Positions 16,234-24,662 of a stretch of 64,000 nucleotides of DNA are shown one piece after another. The position numbers and the translations under genes are program-made. The notes below the pieces were generated by a model that saw only the letters and a program-made list of their open reading frames with translations, was not told where the DNA came from and did no database searches. The stretch is taken from NCBI GenBank assembly GCA_016709305.1, contig JADJNA010000047.1, forward strand, positions 310,001 to 374,000. The letters run 5' to 3'. Origin of the DNA: Candidatus Villigracilis saccharophilus. GTDB taxonomy: Bacteria > Chloroflexota > Anaerolineae > Anaerolineales > Villigracilaceae. Within the stretch, counting starts at the first letter, position 1. Each line of letters begins with the position of its first letter.

Positions 16234-17547
16234 GTGAACTTCCAAAAAATTTGTGTTATCGGGCTCGGCTATATTGGCCTGCCCACCGCCTCTACCTTTG
16301 CCGCACACGGGATCAACGTTTTAGGTGTCGATATCAGCCCGCACATCGTTGAAACCATTAACAAGGGCGAGATCCACATCCACGAACCGGGTTTGCTCGA
16401 AGAAGTAAAAAAAGCCATTCAGTCCGGGAACTTCAAAGCAGCAGCCAAACCCGAAGAAGCAGATGCCTTCATTATCGCTGTGCCAACTCCCTTTCAGGAA
16501 AATAAATTCGGCGAATACAACGGCCTGGCTTATAAGCTGGCTGACATGCGCGCGGTAACATCTGCCGCAGAATCCATTGTGCCATTTTTGCGAAAAGGGA
16601 ATCTGGTTGTGCTGGAATCGACATCCCCTCCGCGCACGACTGTGGATCTGGTGGCTCCCATCCTCGCCCGCTCTGGACTTGAAGCTGGTCGCGACTTCCA
16701 TTTGGCATATTCACCCGAACGGGTTTTGCCGGGACAAATCTTGCGTGAGTTGATCGAGAATGCCCGCGTCATCGGAGGCATAACGTCTGAATCCGCACAA
16801 GCGGGCCGCGATCTATACGCCACATTCGTGAAGGGGCAGATCATCCAGACTGACGCGACCACCGCAGAGATGGTCAAATTGATGGAGAATACCTACCGTG
16901 ATGTGAATATTGCCATCGCCAACGAATTCTCGCGCCTCGCAGATAAATTTGGGGTGGATGTGTGGGAAGCAATCTCTATTGGAAACCTGCACCCGCGCGT
17001 AAAGATCCTCAGCCCAGGTCCCGGTGTCGGCGGACATTGCATCAGTGTTGACCCATGGTTCTTGGTGGAATCCGCGCCAGAGCTGGCATCACTGATCTAT
17101 AATGCAAGGCTGGTTAATGATGCGCAACCGCATTTTGTTGTAAAGCTTGTCCAACGCGCACTTGGATCTCTTAATGAAAAGAAAATTGCTGTATTAGGGC
17201 TGGCCTACAAACCTGATGTGGATGACGTGCGCGAAAGCCCTGCAACTGAAGTAATACATATCCTCCAGCATACCGGCGCACAAGTCAAGGCATGGGAACC
17301 ATTCAAGCTTGATGCAAACATGAAGGGAATTGACATGGCCTCCTCTCTTGAAGATGCCATAAAAGACGCAGATGCGATCATATTATTAGTGAAACATACT
17401 GAATTCACAACACTCAACCCCAATGAGCTCGCTCAAAAAACAAAAGCTCGAATAGTAATTGACACCGTAAATGGCTGGAATAATGAAGTTTGGAAAAATG
17501 CCGGCTTCACGCTATTCCGTCTTGGCAACAATAAATCTAAAATCTAA
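16234..17547 (+). CDS. wecC: UDP-N-acetyl-D-mannosamine dehydrogenase
   Basis: 437-residue nucleotide-sugar dehydrogenase that oxidises UDP-ManNAc to UDP-ManNAc-uronate with two NAD+. The N-terminal Rossmann motif is VIGLGYIGLPTASTFA; the catalytic Cys lies in GGHCISVDPWFL; the C-terminal UDP-binding domain has LGLAYKPDVDDVRESPA. GTG 16234 has AGAGGAG upstream. It precedes a UDP-GlcNAc 2-epimerase gene by 23 nt, so the pair makes UDP-ManNAcA from UDP-GlcNAc for a surface polysaccharide. No polymerisation or glycosyltransfer genes adjoin. Confidence 0.92.
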   Translation: MNFQKICVIGLGYIGLPTASTFAAHGINVLGVDISPHIVETINKGEIHIHEPGLLEEVKKAIQSGNFKAAAKPEEADAFIIAVPTPFQENKFGEYNGLAYKLADMRAVTSAAESIVPFLRKGNLVVLESTSPPRTTVDLVAPILARSGLEAGRDFHLAYSPERVLPGQILRELIENARVIGGITSESAQAGRDLYATFVKGQIIQTDATTAEMVKLMENTYRDVNIAIANEFSRLADKFGVDVWEAISIGNLHPRVKILSPGPGVGGHCISVDPWFLVESAPELASLIYNARLVNDAQPHFVVKLVQRALGSLNEKKIAVLGLAYKPDVDDVRESPATEVIHILQHTGAQVKAWEPFKLDANMKGIDMASSLEDAIKDADAIILLVKHTEFTTLNPNELAQKTKARIVIDTVNGWNNEVWKNAGFTLFRLGNNKSKI

Positions 17548-17570
17548 AATCATAAATTGGAAATCACAAT

Positions 17571-18692
17571 TTGAAAATCCTCACTGTATTTGGCACACGG
17601 CCAGAAGCCGTAAAAATGGCGCCCATCGTCCGCATGTTGAAAAAAACAGCGAATATTGAATCACGGGTGTGTGTCACCGCACAGCATCGTCAAATGCTGG
17701 ATCAGGTGCTCAATCTATTTGAGATTAAAACTGATTATGATCTTGATCTGATGCGCGAGAATCAGTCTCTCGCGCAGTTAAGCGCAGCCATCTTTACCAA
17801 TCTTGACCCTGTATTTTCAGACTTCAAACCGGATTGGGTTTTGGCGCAAGGTGACACGACCACAGTTGCGATATCATCCTTGCTGGCATATTACCATCGT
17901 ATCAAATTCGGTCATGTGGAAGCGGGCCTTCGTACACACGATAAATGGCAGCCCTTTCCCGAAGAGATCAATCGCCGTGTAGCCGGGGTGACCGCTGACC
18001 TGCATTTCGCGCCGACAGACTGGTCAAAGCAAAACTTGTTGAATGAAGGAATTTCCAATAACATCATTGCTGTTACCGGCAATACAGTCATAGATGCACT
18101 GCAATATGTATCCATGCAAGCCGAGCCTGTGGAGATTACTGAATTAATAGAGAGATTGGTTCGCAGATCAGATTCTCGCAGTGATATGAAAAGACTGATC
18201 CTCGTTACAGCACACAGGCGCGAGAATTTTGGCGCGCCCATGGAGGATATTTGTCGCGCGCTGATCGAGCTAGCGCGACATGGAGATGTTGAGATCGTTT
18301 ACCCGGTCCATTTGAATCCAAATGTGCAGGAACCTGTCAATAGATTGCTCAGAAATGTGGAACATATTACATTACTCCCGCCTCTCGATTATCTGCCTCT
18401 GGTGCATTTGATGAAACACGCTTCCCTTATCTTGACCGACTCCGGTGGAATTCAAGAGGAAGCACCCGCTTTCGGCATCCCTACCCTGGTCTTGCGAGAT
18501 GTCACTGAAAGACCGGAGGGAGTGGCCGCAGGGACACTCAAACTGGTTGGAACAGGACCCGACCGAATCGTCCGTGAAGCGAAGCGGCTTTTGGATGATT
18601 CATCTGCCTATGCGGAGATGGCAAAAGCAAACAATCCGTATGGTGATGGTCACGCGGCGGGAAAAATAATCCAAGCCTTGTTAAATTTGTAA
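17571..18692 (+). CDS. wecB: UDP-N-acetylglucosamine 2-epimerase (non-hydrolysing)
   Basis: 373-residue epimerase interconverting UDP-GlcNAc and UDP-ManNAc. Family blocks: VFGTRPEAVKMAP at the start, GDTTTV, HVEAGLRTHD, VTAHRRENFG and LTDSGGIQEEAP for nucleotide binding. TTG 17571 gives the exact usual N-terminus (KILTVFGTRPEA). It is co-transcribed with wecC and provides its substrate. Confidence 0.93.
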   Translation: MKILTVFGTRPEAVKMAPIVRMLKKTANIESRVCVTAQHRQMLDQVLNLFEIKTDYDLDLMRENQSLAQLSAAIFTNLDPVFSDFKPDWVLAQGDTTTVAISSLLAYYHRIKFGHVEAGLRTHDKWQPFPEEINRRVAGVTADLHFAPTDWSKQNLLNEGISNNIIAVTGNTVIDALQYVSMQAEPVEITELIERLVRRSDSRSDMKRLILVTAHRRENFGAPMEDICRALIELARHGDVEIVYPVHLNPNVQEPVNRLLRNVEHITLLPPLDYLPLVHLMKHASLILTDSGGIQEEAPAFGIPTLVLRDVTERPEGVAAGTLKLVGTGPDRIVREAKRLLDDSSAYAEMAKANNPYGDGHAAGKIIQALLNL

Positions 18693-18714
18693 TGTGACGC
18701 CCAAAAATCATGAG

Positions 18715-18720
18715 TATAAT
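18715..18720 (+). promoter_or_regulatory. -10 box ahead of the exported repeat protein
   Basis: TATAAT ends 11 nt before ATG 18732, giving a leader of about 5 nt and no ribosome site. A convincing -35 is not seen. Confidence 0.45.
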
Positions 18721-18731
18721 GAAATCATAGT

Positions 18732-19676
18732 ATGATACGAAAGCTTGTAGTTCTTGTTATCGTGATATGTTTTCTCAGTATAAATTGGGGATCTGTCCAT
18801 GTGCAACAAATTGAGACCAGCAAATTTTTTAGCGAGACCGGGCATTATGTTAAAGGGGATTTTCTAACATTCTATAACAGCAGCCCTAACGCGACAGTTA
18901 TCTACGGTTACCCAATCACGGAAGAATTCACATCGAAAGACGGCGTAACAATCCAATATTTCCAACGCGCCCGCTTTGAGTATCGCGCGGAACTACCTGC
19001 CGGCCAGCGTGTACAACTCACTTCACTGGGACAAGCAACCTTCGTCTCAACCGGCGCAGTGAATATAAACAGCCCTGCCGCCTGCCGAACTTATTCAAAA
19101 AATAGTCCTGCGGTTTGTTTTGCATTCCTTGAATTTTTCGAAAAGTATGGGGGCACGGCACAGTTTGGCTACCCGCTCTCGGGGTTTGAATACCATGAAA
19201 ATGTGCTTGTTCAATATTTTGAAAAAGCGCGTCTGGAATGGCAGCCAGGCAAGCCTGAAGGCCAGCATGTTGTGGTCTCGGACCTTGGCCGCATTTACTT
19301 CGAAAAACTCAATGAGGATCCCGGCTTGTTGGCGCCCGTAAAAGCGGATAACACCACCCAGAACCAGATAAAGTCGATTCACGTCCGGGCCTTTGTTTTG
19401 AAAGCAGTAACATTGAACACCGATTCACAGTTGATCTACATCATAGTTCAAGATCAATTACTTCAAGCAGTTGCTGATGCAAAATGCAGCGCTGTTGTCC
19501 ATTGGAAGGATGGGCGTACAGACTCAAACACCATCTCCACAAATTCAAGCGGGATCGGCCTGATGGCGCTCTCATTCAGCAACCAGCCTTATGGCAGTTT
19601 GGTCTATATCGATGCAACGTGCGTCATCAAAGAAATTAAGGGAAGTACAATTACTTCCTTCAGGATATGGTATTAG
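18732..19676 (+). CDS. Exported protein with Chloroflexota-type tandem repeats
   Basis: 314 residues with an N-terminal signal peptide (IRKLVVLVIVICFLSINWG). Two repeats of about 80 residues are visible: a unit with FSETGHYVKGDFLTFY, YGYPITEEF and YFQRARFEY, then a second with FLEFFEKYGGTAQFGYPLS and YFEKARLEW. Each has the FGYPxS ... VQYFExAR core seen in exported Chloroflexota proteins and recalls LGFP-like cell-wall repeats. The C-terminal ~110 residues look like a beta-sandwich. It lies just after wecCB; surface or polysaccharide binding is a guess. Confidence 0.72.
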   Translation: MIRKLVVLVIVICFLSINWGSVHVQQIETSKFFSETGHYVKGDFLTFYNSSPNATVIYGYPITEEFTSKDGVTIQYFQRARFEYRAELPAGQRVQLTSLGQATFVSTGAVNINSPAACRTYSKNSPAVCFAFLEFFEKYGGTAQFGYPLSGFEYHENVLVQYFEKARLEWQPGKPEGQHVVVSDLGRIYFEKLNEDPGLLAPVKADNTTQNQIKSIHVRAFVLKAVTLNTDSQLIYIIVQDQLLQAVADAKCSAVVHWKDGRTDSNTISTNSSGIGLMALSFSNQPYGSLVYIDATCVIKEIKGSTITSFRIWY

Positions 19677-19690
19677 CAAAAAATCCCAGT

Positions 19691-20677
19691 CTAGTCATCC
19701 CGCCCCCTTTTGTTTTCATAAAAATTAATGATCTGTTCTGCAAAATCAACCAGACTCTTACGCAGCGTTTCAGGTTCCAACACTTCCACGGCGCGGCCCA
19801 GTCCAAGCAAATGCGTGCGCGCTTCGTTAAACGATTCAAACGGCAAGTCAAGCGTTACCCAGCCATCTGCATCGGGGATATGAGATCGAGTGACCTGACC
19901 CCGCGCTCGGTCACCGACATATTGCACTAAAAATGGCAGGGACTCGGGGGCAACCCGTACACGCGCTTGAAAAGGAGGATGTGCCTCGTACTCTCTGCAC
20001 CATTTTTTCCAAAACTCTTCCAACCCGAACTCAAGCGGACGCGTGAATTTTTCGGAGAGGGCTTCCGCCTCAACGATCTGCGAAACGCGCGTTACATGCG
20101 GAAGCCCGCCGCGGGCATAAACCAGATACCAGATATTCGCCTTCGCCACCAAACCAAACGGCTCAGCATCCTGTTCGAATACCGTGTTGAAAGCCTCCCA
20201 ACGAACCTTGATGCGCAGGCGGCGGTCCTGAAATAAAGCTTGTTGAATGGTTTGCAGGCAGGGCACATCCTGTTCTGACTGGAACCACCATGACGAGTCG
20301 AGGAGAATGCGCTGGCGGGTATGCGCCTCGTTCGCGCGGCGGGCATCCGGCAGGGAAGCCGACAATTTCAACAGCGCACCCTTGAACTTTTCGCCCATGC
20401 CAAGCTGAACCACCGGAGCGGGGGTGTTCATCATAAAGAGAGCTTGAGTCTCGTCGGGGGTTAGACCTGTCAGCGTAGTACGATATTCCTCAACGAGCCG
20501 CACCCCGCCTCCAGGTCCGCGTGTAGCGTAGATCGGAACCCCTGTGGTCGAGAGGGCAGTGATATCCCGATAAATGGTCCGCTCAGACACCTCCAATTCG
20601 GCCGCCAGTTCCTGCGCAGACATTTGTCCGCGGGTCTGAAGAAGCATCAAGAGGGAAAGTAAGCGGTCTGCTCGCAT
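19691..20677 (-). CDS. YafY-type WYL-domain transcriptional regulator
   Basis: 328 residues: an N-terminal winged helix (MRADRLLSLLMLLQTRGQMS, then LEVSERTIYRDITALS as recognition helix), a central WYL domain (about 140-220, with NIWYLVYARGGLPHVTRVSQI), and a C-terminal WCX extension ending in RTHLLGLGRAVEVLEPE. Such proteins are ligand-responsive repressors or activators. It is divergent from a GyrI-like ligand-binding protein, and a 39-bp palindrome fills the gap, so autoregulation plus control of the neighbour is likely. Confidence 0.9.
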   Translation of the reverse strand: MRADRLLSLLMLLQTRGQMSAQELAAELEVSERTIYRDITALSTTGVPIYATRGPGGGVRLVEEYRTTLTGLTPDETQALFMMNTPAPVVQLGMGEKFKGALLKLSASLPDARRANEAHTRQRILLDSSWWFQSEQDVPCLQTIQQALFQDRRLRIKVRWEAFNTVFEQDAEPFGLVAKANIWYLVYARGGLPHVTRVSQIVEAEALSEKFTRPLEFGLEEFWKKWCREYEAHPPFQARVRVAPESLPFLVQYVGDRARGQVTRSHIPDADGWVTLDLPFESFNEARTHLLGLGRAVEVLEPETLRKSLVDFAEQIINFYENKRGRDD

Positions 20678-20687
20678 GATTTATTCT

Positions 20688-20726
20688 ATCAGAAATACCT
20701 GACATAAGATGTCAGGTATTTCTGAT
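20688..20726. promoter_or_regulatory. 39-bp perfect palindrome: probable WYL regulator operator
   Basis: Two 18-bp arms, ATCAGAAATACCTGACAT and its exact inverse, around AAG. It begins 11 nt before the WYL regulator start and overlaps possible -10 boxes for both directions (TAGAAT on minus, TAAGAT on plus). Such symmetry fits a dimeric regulator binding both promoters. Confidence 0.8.
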
Positions 20727-20735
20727 AAGATGAAA

Positions 20736-20751
20736 TTGTCTTCGAAGACAA
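20736..20751 (+). promoter_or_regulatory. 16-bp palindrome in the 5' leader of the GyrI-like gene
   Basis: TTGTCTTCGAAGACAA is perfectly self-complementary and lies 21 nt before ATG 20773. It could form a leader hairpin or bind a second regulator. Confidence 0.5.
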
Positions 20752-20772
20752 ATAAAAAGATAAGGAGTAAAA

Positions 20773-21246
20773 ATGAATGACCTGGAAGTTCGCCTCGTCA
20801 AATTACCTCCCATGCGGGTGGCATGTATCAACGGATTTGGAACGGAACCCGAGAATCAGGCTTTCCAGAAGATGAAAGAATGGGCAAAGACACATGACCT
20901 GTTCGGAAAATACCATCGTCTATTCGGGTACGACAATCCGGCCTCGTCACCTGGTTCCCCGAATCGCGGCTATGATGCATGGATCACTGTGGACGAGTCT
21001 GTGCAAGCAGAAGGAGATGCGCGTATCATCGAGTTTCCCGGTGGACTGTATGCTGTGATGCGCATCGACGTGAAGAACCCGGGGGAGGATATCCCCGCCA
21101 CATGGCAAAAGCTGCTGAAGTGGATGGAGGCCAGCAAGTACCACCACGGTCAACACCAGTGGCTGGAAGAACATATCGGTCCGTTAAGTGAGCTGGGCGG
21201 TGAGCAACCCTTCACGCTCGATCTGCACCTGCCCATTTCGGAATAA
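20773..21246 (+). CDS. GyrI-like small-molecule binding domain protein
   Basis: 157 residues matching the GyrI-like / AraC effector-binding fold: LEVRLVKLPPMRVACINGFG is the first strand pair, RGYDAWITVDE the central strand, and GGLYAVMRIDV ... TWQKLLKWMEAS ... HQWLEEH the second half. There is no DNA-binding domain. Related stand-alone proteins bind hydrophobic or cationic drugs. The divergent WYL regulator and shared palindrome suggest induction by a toxic small molecule. A good AAGGAG site precedes ATG 20773. Confidence 0.82.
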   Translation: MNDLEVRLVKLPPMRVACINGFGTEPENQAFQKMKEWAKTHDLFGKYHRLFGYDNPASSPGSPNRGYDAWITVDESVQAEGDARIIEFPGGLYAVMRIDVKNPGEDIPATWQKLLKWMEASKYHHGQHQWLEEHIGPLSELGGEQPFTLDLHLPISE

Positions 21247-21307
21247 GCATGGAAGATTGAAGAGATAAATTTTTTAGGGCGAGGCAGCATAGCTTCCCTC
21301 GCCTGCG

Positions 21308-21340
21308 AACAGGCGGACTTTTGTCCGCCTGTTTTATTTT
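21308..21340 (+). terminator. Rho-independent terminator after the GyrI-like gene
   Basis: AACAGGCGGAC-TTTT-GTCCGCCTGTT followed by TTATTTT. A near-identical hairpin recurs after the next gene at about 23097. Confidence 0.88.
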
Positions 21341-21352
21341 CCGTTTCCTTTT

Positions 21353-21358
21353 TATAAT
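21353..21358 (+). promoter_or_regulatory. -10 box for the first 550-residue lipoprotein gene
   Basis: TATAAT 24 nt before ATG 21382, right after the preceding terminator; GGAGA lies between. No clear -35 is seen. Confidence 0.45.
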
Positions 21359-21381
21359 CGCCGTCACTTGGAGACCAAACC

Positions 21382-23034
21382 ATGAGACGAATCCTCGCCG
21401 CAATGCTTTTGCTGATCATCACCGCCTGCGCTGGCATAACTCAGGCAACACCGCACTCCTCTGAGCCTGTGGAAAATGCGTACATTGAAACTGACACACC
21501 TGTCCCCTCCGCCGCGATTGAGACCGCCGCTCCAACGTTTGTGCCTGAACCAATCCTGACGCCCACGCCCGAACCTCCGCCCGCGCACTGGTACTGGGCG
21601 GTGGAAAACCAGACCAACAAAATTATCGCCATCGATCCGAATGGGGAAAAGCGGGAGATCGGAACCCTGTCCGCTTCGGAGGTCGAACATTTTTATCAGG
21701 GCTTCACGCTGGATTCTGAGCGGGCATTATTCTTCACAGCCGACGATCAACTCCACGCATACCTGCTCACCCTCAACGGCATGCAGTCGATCGAACTCCC
21801 GGCAGATACATTCTGGGGACCGGATGCGACCCTCACCAGATCGATCATTGCCGGCAGGATGAACGACCATATCCTGTTCTCCTACTCCACTCAGGAGGGA
21901 GTCATGGATGGCTTCTACCCTGAAAGCGGCGCCGTGCTTTTCATTGACCTGGAATCCCTGACCGCAAAAGTGATCGACGATGCCGCCTATCTGGATATTT
22001 CCAGTTACGGCTTTAGCGATCCCCGTTACTGGTTCCATGCCTCGGCAGACCAGCGTTATGTGCGCTACATGAACGGTCCCGCGGATCGAGCCGAGCAGGA
22101 CCTGCGCGAAGTGGACCTGCTCAACGGGGAGGTGCGCACGGTCTATACCACCAACAGTTCTCCGTATTACGCGTACGCCTCGCCGCAGGGTGACTTGTGG
22201 TACATGAAAAGATCCAATGTCGTTCTGGATGTCAACGGGAATCAAATGGATTTTGACGGAGAGTCGCAAACATTCTTTCCGCTTGCGGGTGGAAAGGGTA
22301 TCGTCGCCTCCCCTGACTGCACCGGGACCTGTGAATTGAGAGTGGTCACCCCTTTCGGCTCGGCTCCAGACCTAGACTTTAGCCTGCCCTGGAGTTTCAT
22401 CGATCACTACTACCCGGACATGACCCAATTAATGCCAGATCAAGACTTGATCTTTGCCGGCGATTCTTTATACTACCTGTCCGATACCCCCGCCCTGGTC
22501 GACCAGTATCCCAATTGGGGTCTTAGCGATGTTCCAATTTTTCGTCTGAGCCCAAACGGAGACTCCCGCTTGATCGGCTTCTACAGCTACGACACCTCAG
22601 AGTACGGCTTCCCCATTTCACCGGATGGGCGGTATTATTTCCTGCTATCCCCGCAAAGCGATTCTTTCTTCATTTATGACGCCGTCGAAGACCGTTCACT
22701 GACCGAATTCCCAAAGTCAGCAGACGCTAATTATTATTTGAACACGGTCAGGTTCTCTCCTTCAAACATCATTGTCGGATGGAATACACAAACGGGAGGA
22801 GCTGAAAAGAAACAGTTCTATCTGGCGTACTCACACGCTTCCGGTTCATCACTTTTATTGGAAGGGATCGGCCGGGAAATATACGATTGTGCCGATCAAC
22901 TGGATGACGGGTCCCTGATCTGTTGGAGGTACTCGACTCAGGACGTCACATCTGCGCTGTTGCGCTACGATCCCGCCACAAAGGAAATGATCCCTTTGAT
23001 GGAAAACATCAATTCCATTATTAATCTGGAATGA
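21382..23034 (+). CDS. Lipoprotein, 550-residue paralog A
   Basis: Signal peptide with lipobox (LLLIITAC), then a Pro/Thr-rich linker (about residues 20-65) and a long beta-rich domain beginning HWYWAVENQTNKIIA. Repeated strand-turn motifs (FTLDSERALFF; YWFHASADQRYVRYMNG; GFPISPDGRYYFLLSPQ) suggest a WD40/TolB-like propeller displayed outside the membrane. It has the same length as, and clear similarity to, the protein at 25309-26961 (for example NGNQMDF, CEL-VVTPFG, LPW). No catalytic motif is evident; function unknown. Confidence 0.78.
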   Translation: MRRILAAMLLLIITACAGITQATPHSSEPVENAYIETDTPVPSAAIETAAPTFVPEPILTPTPEPPPAHWYWAVENQTNKIIAIDPNGEKREIGTLSASEVEHFYQGFTLDSERALFFTADDQLHAYLLTLNGMQSIELPADTFWGPDATLTRSIIAGRMNDHILFSYSTQEGVMDGFYPESGAVLFIDLESLTAKVIDDAAYLDISSYGFSDPRYWFHASADQRYVRYMNGPADRAEQDLREVDLLNGEVRTVYTTNSSPYYAYASPQGDLWYMKRSNVVLDVNGNQMDFDGESQTFFPLAGGKGIVASPDCTGTCELRVVTPFGSAPDLDFSLPWSFIDHYYPDMTQLMPDQDLIFAGDSLYYLSDTPALVDQYPNWGLSDVPIFRLSPNGDSRLIGFYSYDTSEYGFPISPDGRYYFLLSPQSDSFFIYDAVEDRSLTEFPKSADANYYLNTVRFSPSNIIVGWNTQTGGAEKKQFYLAYSHASGSSLLLEGIGREIYDCADQLDDGSLICWRYSTQDVTSALLRYDPATKEMIPLMENINSIINLE

Positions 23035-23094
23035 TCGACCTTGCAGATGCTGCGTGTACCCCTCCCCACGCGCTATTTCAATATCCCGAAAACA

Positions 23095-23126
23095 CGACAG
23101 GCGGACTTTTGTCCGTCTGTTCTTAT
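23095..23126 (+). terminator. Rho-independent terminator after lipoprotein A
   Basis: GACAGGCGGAC-TTTT-GTCCGTCTGTTCTT, one wobble pair, a close copy of the hairpin at 21308. Confidence 0.78.
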
Positions 23127-23130
23127 TTGC

Positions 23131-23158
23131 TTGACAAAACACTAAAAACTAATATAAT
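23131..23158 (+). promoter_or_regulatory. Sigma70-type promoter of the TetR operon
   Basis: TTGACA (23131-23136), 16-bp spacer, TATAAT (23153-23158), 27 nt before the TetR ATG. Confidence 0.82.
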
Positions 23159-23180
23159 TAGAAAAAACTAACAGTATTAG
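23149..23180. promoter_or_regulatory. Two CTAA-N5-TTAG operators over the tetR promoter
   Basis: CTAATATAATTAG (23149-23161) covers the -10 box and CTAACAGTATTAG (23168-23180) covers the start region; their centres are 19 bp apart. The shared half site CTAA/TTAG indicates autoregulation by the TetR protein encoded next. Confidence 0.65.
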
Positions 23181-23185
23181 ACAAA

Positions 23186-23815
23186 ATGAAAAGTCAAACC
23201 TCCTCCCCCCGCGTACAACGAAATCGCGAAGCCGCGACCCAAGCCATCCTTGATGCCGCCCGCGCCATCATGCGCGAAGAAGGTGTCGCCGCCCTCTCCA
23301 TGCAGGAGCTCGCCCGACGCATGGACATGCGCGCCCCATCCCTTTATAACTACTTCTCCAGCAAGGCTGAAATTTACGACATCCTCTTCCGCCTCGGCTT
23401 CACGATGTTTGACTCTCACATCAAGGAATTGATGAAGACCTCCACAGATCTGCGCGATGAACTGCGAATCAACATTGAAGGCTATATGTCCTTCGCGTTG
23501 GAAAACCCCGACCTCTATCAACTATGTTTCGAGCGCCCCATCCCCGGCTTTGTCCCCTCCAGGGAAAGCCTTGCATTAAGTTTCGGCATCCTCAACCAAT
23601 CCTATCAACGCGCCGAGCAATTCAAAAAACAACTGAACACCAAACTCACAGGTCAACAGATCGTCGATACGGTCATCGCCATCTCTCACGGCCTCACCGC
23701 CATGCATCTCGCAAACGAGCCGCATCTTCCCATCGGGCAGGGACGCTTCGGCTCTTTAATTCCTGTCGTCTTATCCATCCTTGAACAAGCCATGCCCATC
23801 AAAGGAGAATCTTAA
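23186..23815 (+). CDS. TetR/AcrR family transcriptional regulator
   Basis: 209 residues. The N-terminal helix-turn-helix is complete: ATQAILDAARAIMREEGVAALSMQELARRMDMRAPSLYNYF-type sequence, with MDMRAPSLYNYFSSK as the recognition helix region. The C-terminal ligand domain contains a WHG-like segment (IVDTVIAISHGLTAMHLANE). It overlaps the next gene by one base (TAATG), so both are one translationally coupled operon, and probable operators lie over its own promoter. Confidence 0.9.
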   Translation: MKSQTSSPRVQRNREAATQAILDAARAIMREEGVAALSMQELARRMDMRAPSLYNYFSSKAEIYDILFRLGFTMFDSHIKELMKTSTDLRDELRINIEGYMSFALENPDLYQLCFERPIPGFVPSRESLALSFGILNQSYQRAEQFKKQLNTKLTGQQIVDTVIAISHGLTAMHLANEPHLPIGQGRFGSLIPVVLSILEQAMPIKGES

Positions 23816-24639
23816 TGAACGCTGTCCTTTCCCCTTCGACCATCACCTCAGCCGAATCCATTCCCTACGCCAATGCGGATGAAGCCCATCGCCTCCTGAC
23901 CACCGCCCTGAGTCGTTTCCTGACTCTGATAGAGTCCCTCCACGTTGACGATTGGTCCAAACCCACCGCCTGCACTGCGTGGAATGTGCACGATATGGTG
24001 GCACACCAAGCAGGCGGATACGCCAGTGGCACAAGCTACAAGGAAATGATCCGCCAGTACACCAGCAAGCCACAACCAGGTCAATTACCCGAGGATGCGA
24101 TCAACGCGCTGCAAGTTGGTGAACGCGCGGATAAAACTCCCGCAGAATTGATCGCTGAGTTGAAACAAGTTGGCGAAATCGCCGCACGCAACTGGGCATA
24201 CGGCTTCAACGTGATCAAGTGGATCGCCACCCCCCACCCTGTTGGCGGCTTTATGCCTATTCGTCATTTGATGTGGGTCATACACAGCCGCGACACCTGG
24301 ATGCACCGCCTCGATGTCTGCCGCGCTGCGAACCGTCCCTTCGAACAGACCCGTGAACACGACGGACGCATTGTCGAATTGGTGGTTTTGGATACAGCCA
24401 AAAAGCTGGCTAAAAAACTTAATGGTCAAGCCATCACGTTATCGCTGACAGGTATCTCAGGCGGCACATGGAAGATCGGCAAAGGCGAACCCGTGGCCGA
24501 AATGGAAATGGACGCGCTCGATTTCAACATCTTCGTCTCAGGACGTTTCTCCTACGAAGAAGTCATGAAGCGTGTAAATATTTCCGGCGATAAAAACCTG
24601 GTCGAATTCGCTTTCAAGGATCTGCTTGTTTTGTACTAA
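23815..24639 (+). CDS. Mycothiol-dependent maleylpyruvate isomerase-like (DinB fold) protein
   Basis: 274 residues. The N-terminal four-helix DinB/MDMPI domain shows the metal-ligand histidines in WSKPTACTAWNVHDMVAHQAG and IHSRDTWMHRLDV, the pattern of the TIGR03083 / maleylpyruvate isomerase family. The C-terminal ~90 residues match an SCP2-like strand set (ITLSLTGISGGTWKIG ... DALDFNIFVSGR). Family members are thiol-dependent transferases or isomerases. It is under the TetR protein immediately upstream, so it may be a detoxification enzyme. Whether this lineage makes mycothiol is not shown here. Confidence 0.78.
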   Translation: MNAVLSPSTITSAESIPYANADEAHRLLTTALSRFLTLIESLHVDDWSKPTACTAWNVHDMVAHQAGGYASGTSYKEMIRQYTSKPQPGQLPEDAINALQVGERADKTPAELIAELKQVGEIAARNWAYGFNVIKWIATPHPVGGFMPIRHLMWVIHSRDTWMHRLDVCRAANRPFEQTREHDGRIVELVVLDTAKKLAKKLNGQAITLSLTGISGGTWKIGKGEPVAEMEMDALDFNIFVSGRFSYEEVMKRVNISGDKNLVEFAFKDLLVLY

Positions 24640-24655
24640 ATAGTGACGATATAAT
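24626..24655 (+). promoter_or_regulatory. Promoter giving a leaderless transcript
   Basis: TTGTTT (24626-24631), 18-bp spacer, TATAAT (24650-24655), then seven bases to ATG 24663, with no ribosome site. Confidence 0.6.
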
Positions 24656-24662
24656 AAATTCC

